Origin: Sycobia sp. Sy_11
Lineage: Eukaryota; Arthropoda; Insecta; Hymenoptera; Epichrysomallidae
NCBI GenBank assembly: GCA_018907035.1
Contig: JACCIC010000029.1
Coordinates: 1,506,501 to 1,570,500, forward strand
Direction: 5' to 3'
Length of the DNA: 64,000 bases
Part shown: piece after piece, positions 55,975 through 64,000 of the stretch
How positions within the stretch are numbered: position 1 is the stretch's first letter
Layout of the letters: every line of letters starts with the position of its first letter
Made by a program: the position numbers and the translations under genes
Notes under the pieces: generated by a model
Databases searched by the model: none
Told to the model about the DNA's origin: nothing
Seen by the model: the letters and a program-made list of their open reading frames with translations, nothing else

Positions 55975-55992
55975 TGGTGCCCCGGGTGAGGA
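55975..55992 (+). promoter_or_regulatory. BEL element primer-binding site
   Basis: TGGTGCCCCGGGTGAGGA, three bases after the ACA end of the LTR, beginning with the TGG expected for tRNA priming. Confidence 0.65.
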
Positions 55993-56362
55993 TGTGTGTT
56001 CAAGCTTAAATAAACAGTACTAGCGTTAGAATTATCATATTCAAAGGGTCACCTAACAAAAGGTCACACTTATATTATAAGAAATATCGAGGTTTGTTAA
56101 TCGTGCGAGCTAAGTTAAGTGAGTGTATTAACCTATATTATTTTCCGTGTTTCGTAGTGCTTGTTTAGAGTTAGCTAATGCGCTTATAATCATAGTGTAA
56201 TTTTACGGGTTTATAATCGTTTAAGTTTATTGATAAGTTCGATGAATAATTGTTTGCATAAATTATAGTAGCTTCGTTAACCTTAAGTATAGTCTTTATT
56301 TTTTCTCTTTTTTTTTCTTTTTCTTATTTTTTCCCCGTGTGTATTTGAATCCGGACTTAACA
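55993..56362 (+). other. BEL element untranslated leader
   Basis: 370 bp of AT-rich leader. AACAAAAGGTCAC at 56,055-56,067 is the exact complement of GTGACCTTTTGTT in the LTR at 62,423-62,435. Confidence 0.6.
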
Positions 56363-59300
56363 ATGCGGCCAGCTGCGTTGAAAAAATTAATCAGCATACA
56401 GAATGCGCGTCTCGCGGAAATTCAATTAATGAATAAGCGTATTAACGAAAGACCCCGCGATTCGTTAAACGCAAGCATTATCTCTTCACGAATAGAAGCG
56501 GTCCGTGAAATCTGGTCTGAAGCACGGGCAACACATGTAGAGATTATTGCGGTGGACGGCGCTGATGCGGACAGTTATGTCACGGAGGGCGTGTTTTCAA
56601 ATCTGCAAAGCGCCTATGAAGATACGCTCGATAATTTCTTGACTCTCGCAGCCGAATTCGAGAAAAGAACAGTGACCAGGCCGAGTGATTGTACGGAAAT
56701 CTCCGGTTCACGTCCGGCAAAACTTCCAAAATTAGACTTGCCGAAATTTTCGGGTAAATACGAAGATTGGGAGAGTTTCTCCGATCTCTTTAAATCACTC
56801 GTGCATAACATTTCCGGTGTAGATGATGCAACGAAATTACATTATTTAAAGTCGTGTCTCACCGGGTCCGCGGCCGATTTAGTTAAAGACGTCGCGACTA
56901 CGGGCGCAAACTACCTTTCTACGTGGGACGCATTAAAAACTCGATACTATAATCCGCGCATAACCGTCTCGAACCACCTAAACGCTTTGCTAAACCTTCC
57001 GTGCTTAAAAAAGGAGTCGGCTACAGAAATGAGAACTTTCTTGGATGAATCTCTGCGTATCGTTCGAGCCCTTACTAACCTCAAAATGCCCATCGAGCAC
57101 TGGGATATCTGGTTTGTACAGATCATTAGTTCGCGGCTTGACACAGAATCGCGAAAATTGTGGGAATCAGAGCTCAGTGCTAAAGATCGAGCTCCGAACA
57201 TAGACACGTCTTCCGATTCTACAAATTTATCGCGCTTCCCGACGTTTACTGAGTTATCGAACTTTTTAGAGAAACGGTCGTACGCACTCAGTATGATTAG
57301 TTATGCATCGGATAATAGAGGAAATGGAAAGCTGAATAAAAGCGTGCATCAAACCAACAATAAATCGCCTTATGCATCGCGCAGGGTATTTCATGCCAGT
57401 ACACGACAATCGGCTAAAGGTAGTTTCCTTAAATGTTCTCTTTGTTCGGGACCACATGCCTTGGGAAAATGTCCGGAGTTTATGGCAAAAACGCCTTATG
57501 CGCGCCGTGCCGACGTCCGACATCTGCGGCTTTGCTACAATTGCCTTGGCCGTCATAAATTCAACGAATGCCCCTCATTAAGCCGTTGTAATGTTTGTCG
57601 AGGAAAACATCATTCGCTAATCCATTTTGATGCTAAGGCAATTCCACAAACTACCCATGGCAAAGAAAGCAAAGGCCAAGATCAAGGTGCCGATCCCACT
57701 GCAAGTATAAACGTACATATGGCAAAATTTGCGGTACCTGAATATTCGATTATCCTGGCCACTGCGCAGGTAAAGATACTTGGTCCGCAAGGGACTGAGA
57801 CACGGGTGCGAGCGTTGCTCGATCAAGGGTCCGAAGGATCCTTCGTAACTGAAGCAACCGCGCAGTTACTCGGACTACCGAAAGATCGGGTACATATACC
57901 GTTATCTGTGGTAGGGGGTAAATCTGTGGTGTCAGCACGTGCGAAAACTAAATTCGTTTTAAAATCTTGTACGGATGCGACAGTGAGTATAGATGTGGAA
58001 GCTCTTGTTCTCCCGCGGCTCACCTCTCATCTTCCCTCTAGAGATCTTGTGTCAATTGATTTGGGGCTGTTTAAAGATTTTACTTTAGCCGACCCGCAGT
58101 TTTACATTCCGGACTCGGTGGACCTTATTCTAGGAGCTGAAGTATATTGTCAACTACTCCGCCCCGGTTTACGGCGCTTTATGATACCTCGCTTAATCGC
58201 ACAAGATACAGCACTGGGGTGGATCCTTTCAGGCTCTGTAGAAAATATTGCGTCACGGCGGGCGGAGCATGAAACTGGAAGTGCACTTCGAACTTTATAC
58301 AGTGGATCGGGAGAGCCATTGTACGGTATATTGGAGCGTTTTTGGGCGATCGACGAATTGCCGCAATCGGGCCTTCGCTTGACGCCGGAGGAACAAGCGT
58401 GCAAGAAGTTGTATACCGACTCCCACATGCGAGCGGCAGATGGTCGGTATATTGTTAGGCTCCCGTTGAAAACTGGCCTGCCTGACGTAGGACCCGAAAC
58501 ACGGAGGATGGCTCGTGGTTCACTGGATTCCCTGCACCGCCGTTTTTTACGCGATCCAACACTAGCGCTCGCGTACCGGGAATTTATGACGGCGTACGAG
58601 AACCTTGGACATATGTCGCGTATTCCCGATGCGGAAGTGAATAAAAATACTGCGTGGTACCTCCCACATCACGCTGTTATTAATTCCTCAAAAATACGCG
58701 TAGTTTTCGACGCTTCGCGGCGTACGCGAAATCACCAATGCCTAAACGATTTTTTAATATCCGGGCCAGCCTTGCAACGTGATCTGTCGTTGATTCTGTT
58801 GAATTGGCGACGATATCGATTCGTTTTTACTGCCGATATCGTCAAGATGTTCCGACAGATCCGCGTTGCATCTGTTGATCAAGACCTTCAGCGAATTGTA
58901 TGGGCGCCAAGCCACCGTGACCCGCCCGTAGAATATCGTTTGAATACGGTGACGTATGGGACTAACTGTGCTCCGTACTTGGCAATTCGGACTTTAAACC
59001 AACTGGCCGACGATGAACGCGAACGCTTCCCGCTTGGTGCACATTGTTTAGTGTCCGAAACTTATGTTGACGATACTTTCGCCGGAGCAGACGAACTCTC
59101 AACCGCAGGTCAGAAGCGACTAGAATTAACGGAAATTTTAAAATCGGCAGGCTTTTCGTTAGATAAGTGGGCTGCCAATCATCCGAAGCTTATCCCGTCG
59201 TGCGGAGAAGGGAATAAAGTCGCGAACTCGAAAGAAATAGATCGAAACGATTTGATCAAAACACTTGGAGTACATTGGAACCCGAGCGACGACGAATTCA

Positions 59301-61624
59301 GATTTAGTTCTGTTAAATTTGATAACGGTGGTGATAGAATAACGAAGAGAATAGTATTGTCCAATATTGCGAGATTATTCGACCCGTTGGGATGGCTCGC
59401 CCCAATCACCGTAACAGCCAAGGTTATCATGCAGGACCTATGGATAAATAAAAGTGGATGGGACGAGGTACTATCCGATGATATGCGTGAACGGTGGATA
59501 AAATATTGCGAATCCCTATCCCTTTTAAACACAATTTCTCTAAAGCGTTGGCTCGGAGCCTCTGATAACCAAATATGCGAACTTCATGGTTTCGCCGACG
59601 CTTCTTCGCGTGCTTACGCTACCGCAGTATATCTTAGAATCCGTAATGATGAAAATAATTTTCGTGTAATTTTACTAGCTGCGAAGACAAAAGTTTCTCC
59701 CGTAAAGACTATCAGCATTCCCAATTTGGAACTATGCGGAGCTACTTTACTGGTCAAACTTATATGCCATATAAAGCAACTAGATTTTCTTAAAGAGACT
59801 CCGATTACGTTATGGCCCGACAGCGAGATAGTTCTTAAATGGCTAAACAAACATCCTTGCTACTGGAAAACCTTTGTCGCGAATCGCGTGTCATACATTC
59901 AGACACACCTGCCGCAGGCTAAATGGTTGCACGTTTCCAGTAAGGAAAACTCTGCTGATATAGCCACTCGAGGAGCCACGCCCCTCGAATTAAGGGATAG
60001 CTACCTATGGTGGTACGGTCCGGCATGGCTTTCGGACGCTTCTTCGGTTGGGTCTCAGGTAAATTTACCAACAAAGGTTCTGCATTCTAAATCACACTGG
60101 AATGAACCGGATATTCTCACGCGATTTTCTAGCCTGACAAAGCTAATACGCGTCGTGGCATATTGTTTACGCCCGATAGCAAATTTGCGCAGACGTAAAA
60201 ATGGTCTACCTGCTCTCCCAGTTTTCCTTTCTGTGGCTGAACTAACTATGGCCCGCGCGCGTGTTATATATATAGCACAGATCAACGCATTCGAAGCAGA
60301 AATAAATTTGCTAAGGGCCGGAAAATACTTGCCGAAAGGCAGTCCACTTAGCAAACTGAATCCCGTTTTAGGAACAGATGACGGAATACTACGCGTCGGT
60401 GGTCGGTTAGCACACTCGGAGCTTCCGTACGACCGGAAGCATCCTCCGATTCTACCCCGCCATTCGAACCTGAGCAGATTATTTATCGAATACGCACACC
60501 GTCTTACGCTTCACGGTGGCCCAACCTTAACTTCGAGCGCATCACTGTATCATGTGTGGATAATAGGCAGAAATCGATTGGTGAAGAGCGTAATACATAA
60601 TTGTATTAAATGCCAGCGTATAAAGCCTCGTTTAGCCCATCAACTGATGGGAGATTTGCCGTCGGCACGAGTGAGGCCGGCACGTCCGTTTACATCTTCT
60701 GGAGTGGATTATGCGGGCCCCTTTCAAATACGCTCCACGAAAGGGCGTGGTCACCGAAGCTATAAGGGGTATATAGCGCTCTTTGTTTGTTTCTCTACGA
60801 GAGCCATACACCTCGAGCTTGTAAGTGATCTGACTATGGCATCTTTTCTAGCGGCATATCGGAGGTTTGTTGGAAGAAGAGGAATTTGCCGTAATCTTTT
60901 CAGCGATAACTCGACGACTTTTCGAGGAGCCGATAAGGAGCTCCGATCAATGTTTTCAGCTTCGTCGAAGTTCTATAATGACATAGCTACTACGCTTGCC
61001 AACGACGGAACGACTTGGTCGTTCATACCACCGACCACTCCTCATTATGGTGGTATATGGGAGGCGGGCGTAAAGTCAACCAAGCATCATTTGAAGAGAT
61101 CGTTCGGTGAACATACCCTCACGTTCGAGGAATTCACCACCGTTCTGGTTGAAATTGAAGCTTGCTTAAACTCCCGTCCTTTATGCCCCTTGTCTTCAGA
61201 GATGGATGACCTGAGAGTTTTAACACCATCGCATTTTCTAATAGGAGAAACAGCAGGCTTAATCCCGGATCAACAGCCTCCTGATATACCCGAAAATCGC
61301 CTGAGTCGTTTTCACCTGATGCAAAGAATTCGGTCGCAATTTTGGAGAAAATGGTCGGACGAATATTTACAAAATTTGCAAGAGAGAGGAAAGTGGCGAC
61401 AGCCAACCGAAAACGTTGCTGTCGGTCAATTGGTGATCTTGTGAGACGATCGCTATCCACCTGCAAAATGGCCCCTTGGGCGTGTCCTCGAGATACACCC
61501 CGGATCCGACGGTCACGTACGAGTGGTCACCGTCAAAACGGCGGCAAATACATTCCGTCGACATGTAGCGCGACTGTGCCCTTTAAATACAAATAGCGAA
61601 AAAACTAATAAGCATGAAAATTAA
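56363..61624 (+). pseudogene. BEL/Pao gag-pol polyprotein, one in-frame TGA
   Basis: The ATG at 56,363 is chosen; the open frame extends 24 bases further upstream only through a GTG. Domains: gag-like DUF1759 (LPKLDLPKFSGKYEDWESF, about residue 125), Cys/His knuckle region (CSLCSGPHALGKC...CYNCLGRHKFNEC, about 365-420), DUF1758 protease (VRALLDQGSEGSFVT, about 485), reverse transcriptase (RVVFDASRRTRN near 775, FVFTADIVKMFRQI, catalytic YVDDTF near 900), Pao-type A17 peptidase/RNase H (LHGFADASSRAYA near 1,075), integrase H2C2 (CIKCQR near 1,415), core (VDYAGPF, LFSDNSTTFRG, GGIWEAGVKS) and DUF5641 at the end. The TGA is at 61,442-61,444 inside DUF5641; the same frame continues ...PPAKWPLGRVLEIHPG to a TAA at 61,622-61,624 (1,761 codons in all). 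The protein up to the TGA keeps every catalytic motif. Confidence 0.95.
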
Positions 61625-61676
61625 AATAAATAATACACCCACGCGAACAGAATAGATATAGGTTCGTCCGGCGGAC

Positions 61677-61690
61677 GAAGGCGGGCGGAA
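61677..61690 (+). promoter_or_regulatory. BEL element polypurine tract
   Basis: GAAGGCGGGCGGAA, nearly pure purine, immediately before the TGTTCGGG start of the 3' LTR. Confidence 0.7.
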
Positions 61691-62762
61691 TGTTCGGGCT
61701 CCGTAATTTAGATTTAAAGATATCATGGAAATAACTGTTATAAACGGAAAGGAAAACATCGTCGCAACTGAAACTGCGCGCAGCTGTCCGAGGTATGCAG
61801 TGCGCGCCTAGTGTATTAGATTTATGCTTATATGGCCCGCACTCTGCCCGAATGAAAATCCGAGATGACGACGGAAAAGGTTCGCCATCTGGTCACCGAT
61901 GCGTCTCGTCTGCAAGGAGCCCGATCTGTTTCTCCCACCACCGATGTATAAATTTGGGGCTATTTTTTCTCGAGGTCGACGCCACTTCTTGTTTGATTTC
62001 CCGCGAGCGAACATCGCATTTTTGAGTAAAATCCCGTGTCGTGTTCTGCTTTTGCGTGATTTGAGTGTACACAAATTCTTGTATTTTTACGGAATCGCGT
62101 GTCGCGTGCTTTAGTGTGTAAGCGTTGATAAGAATTTAAGTTGTGTGGTTTGTTTGGTGCGCACCCTGCTCATAAGCACACCCGTGGACAAAGCGAAGAG
62201 GCTTTGTTGAGAGACGCCCCCGAGCGTATCTCTGAGAGACCTCCCGAGCGGCTGCAGAGCCGAGGCTGCCGTCGGCGTTGCCCAAGACGTTGGGATCACG
62301 ACGCTGTCTAGGAGGGAATGCGGAGGTACTCTCCCACTTGAGCCCTCACCTCTTGTTCTGAGCGCCGGCGTAAAAATCTTGTACATTATTATAAAGGTAA
62401 GAGAGCTCTCGCAATAAAATAGGTGACCTTTTGTTCTTCATTTATATTAATTATTTACCGTGGTAATTTCGCCTGTATGTCGGTTCATTGTCATATTTTG
62501 TAATATTTGAGGCTTTTTCCTCCACTCACTGAGTGGAGGTTTTTTATGCCATTTTCTTTGCCTTTTTTATTCATTAAACTTTCCAAAATAAAATTAAAAT
62601 TAGTTTCTGTTTATTTATTGCACCAGAACACACATCATCCTTTTATTACTATTATTATTATTATTATTATTATTATCATTATTATCATTATTAGTTATAA
62701 ATTCGATCATTACTGTCATTGCCATTCTTGTTAGTTTGATCTAAGTAGAACTTCACGAAACA
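61691..62762 (+). repeat. BEL element 3' LTR (complete)
   Basis: 1,072 bp beginning TGTTCGGGCTCC and ending CACGAAACA, with TGTT/AACA inverted termini. AATAAA lies at 62,413-62,418, so R ends shortly after and U5 includes the segment shared with the 5' LTR. ATT microsatellite at about 62,645-62,690. Confidence 0.8.
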
Positions 62763-64000
62763 AAAAGTATTGTGTTCAGATACATGATTACTAAATTTAA
62801 GAAATTCAGGTTTTCCATTTTAATTTTGATCAGGTTGTTTGAAAGAAACGTTTTCTAGAAAATGAAAATGCTTATTTTTAGATTATGTTGAGCTAAATTT
62901 AAGTAATTAGAACACTATAATTAAATAAATATTTACTTGACTAAATTTTTGTTCTTAAAAAAATCTATTCTCTTGGTTTAAGAAAATCATGTTTTTCCTG
63001 AATGTAAGTTAATATTTCGATCGCCTTCAAATTTTGAATACGTATTCTATACGGTCAGGATTAAATGATAGGATATTTTTTCCTGCAAATTTAACAAAAA
63101 AAAAAAAAATAAGAAAATGATGACAACATTTGTTGCATGTATATCGGTAAACTGCCTGCTAGGCCTCGTACAACGTGCGTGCAGATGGACAGGTAATAAA
63201 CAGTGAGAGCAGGTGAGAAAAAGAAACGAAACAATATAGAGGACACTCGCGGGTACATGCAGGTACATGATATGGCAACACCCACCAACATCGTGTAATC
63301 TATGTTAATCCCCTTGGATTTTTCTTTTCTCCCGTCCCCCTCTCGCTCTCACATTCGCGTTTTCTCTCTCTCTCTCTCTCTCTCTTTCTTTCTCTGTCTT
63401 CTCCATACAAGGTAGTTATGTGTCACATATGATTATATAGGATTCTGATATGATACTTCAAAAATATAAAAAGCAATCAAATAAGTTTTGGAAAAGTTTA
63501 CAATCTATAATAACAGCTTTTTCGAGATCTATTGCATTCATAAACATAAATCAATTGCTGACAATAGCCATGAATATTGTCTCAATTTTAAGTTAATTTT
63601 TTTAAAGCGTACATATATTTTGTTGCAACTTATTTATTTTAGTTCAATAGAGAAACATTATAAAATTAAATCAAATATACATTTTTTTAGTTCCAAGTAA
63701 AACGTATGTCATAGAAATAAGTCTATACTGAAAAAAAATTTTATAGATTTAAATAAAGGGTTGATTTGTATACCATTAATTAACCATTTATTCAAAATAA
63801 GTAATTTATACATTTAAAATACTGAATGCTTAGTTAAGTACAGTAAATATTTTTTTGATATATGAGAACTGAGAATTTAAACAAAATATAACATTCAACT
63901 GTAGTATTTTAACTTATTAGACCGTCGTTTTCGTAATCTTCAACGATGTAAACGTACACTATATATTATATTGCAATAAATACTTACTATATTTACATGT
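62763..64000. other. AT-rich intergenic with (CT)n
   Basis: CT microsatellite at about 63,363-63,391 and an A-run near 63,098; no gene supported. Confidence 0.5.

Larger units (their letters stand above)
55608..62762 (+). mobile_element. BEL/Pao LTR retrotransposon
   Basis: Truncated 5' LTR, primer-binding site, leader, single gag-pol frame (56,363-61,624), purine-rich tract GAAGGCGGGCGGAA (61,677-61,690) and a complete 3' LTR (61,691-62,762). The 5'-side target duplication is lost with the truncated LTR, so the usual 5-bp duplication cannot be checked. One in-frame stop is the only coding defect seen. Confidence 0.95.

Noticed and set aside
62478..62762. Short 285-bp LTR as the full 3' LTR of the BEL element
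   Set aside because: It is not preceded by a polypurine tract, whereas 61,691 is, and TGTT...AACA termini fit the 1,072-bp version; the short segment is only the part retained in the 5' copy.

Overview
The window looks like a transposon-dense, AT-rich stretch of an insect genome, most probably a hymenopteran (ant-like). This is an inference from the mix of mariner, Gypsy, BEL/Pao and DUF4780-type non-LTR elements and the AT background with CpG-rich islands; no species marker is visible. There is no operon structure, rRNA or convincing tRNA. The only host-gene signal is one minus-strand exon at 11,840-12,176: an EGF module followed by the start of an LDL-receptor-like (YWTD) segment, nidogen-like, with a TGA where a cysteine is expected.

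Left part (1-12.8 kb): a mariner fragment at the edge; a reverse-strand relic of a Gypsy 'post-integrase' ORF (about 1.9-2.56 kb); a 5'-truncated Gypsy copy (5.2-8.8 kb) holding the integrase tail, the same post-integrase ORF, a polypurine tract and LTR sequence; a decayed mariner (10.2-11.2 kb); and the EGF exon.

12.8-23.9 kb is one nested structure. A minus-strand Gypsy element ('Gypsy-B') has its 3' LTR at 12,833-13,690 and a 5' LTR remnant plus primer-binding site at 23.6-23.9 kb. It is split inside its reverse transcriptase by a near full-length non-LTR retrotransposon (13,804-19,034) flanked by an exact 14-bp target-site duplication.

24-35.7 kb holds three copies of an unusual repeat made of two head-to-head inverted units. 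Two copies carry a hammerhead-ribozyme-like core at the centre. Between them lie a Copia scrap, a complete mariner (28,001-29,286) with an intact transposase ORF but a missing first catalytic aspartate, another mariner relic, and two related LTR/leader-like segments (about 32.0-33.9 kb).

35.7-42.7 kb is a decayed Gypsy ('Gypsy-A') in the order gag, protease, RT, RNase H, integrase, then a further ORF with a second CCHC knuckle. That ORF is shared with the 5.6-7.5 kb and 1.9-2.56 kb copies. Two mariners follow; the second (44,202-44,703) is an internal-deletion derivative of the 28-kb mariner.

46,592-53,146 is a minus-strand errantivirus-type endogenous retrovirus: two 346-bp AGTTA...TAA(C/T)T LTRs, CGCG target duplication, and gag, pol and env genes with modest damage. 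A further mariner relic follows. 55.6-62.8 kb is a BEL/Pao element with a 1,761-codon gag-pol frame broken by a single in-frame TGA, a complete 1,072-bp 3' LTR, and a 5' LTR reduced to its downstream third. The remaining intervals are AT-rich sequence and microsatellites with no supportable genes.
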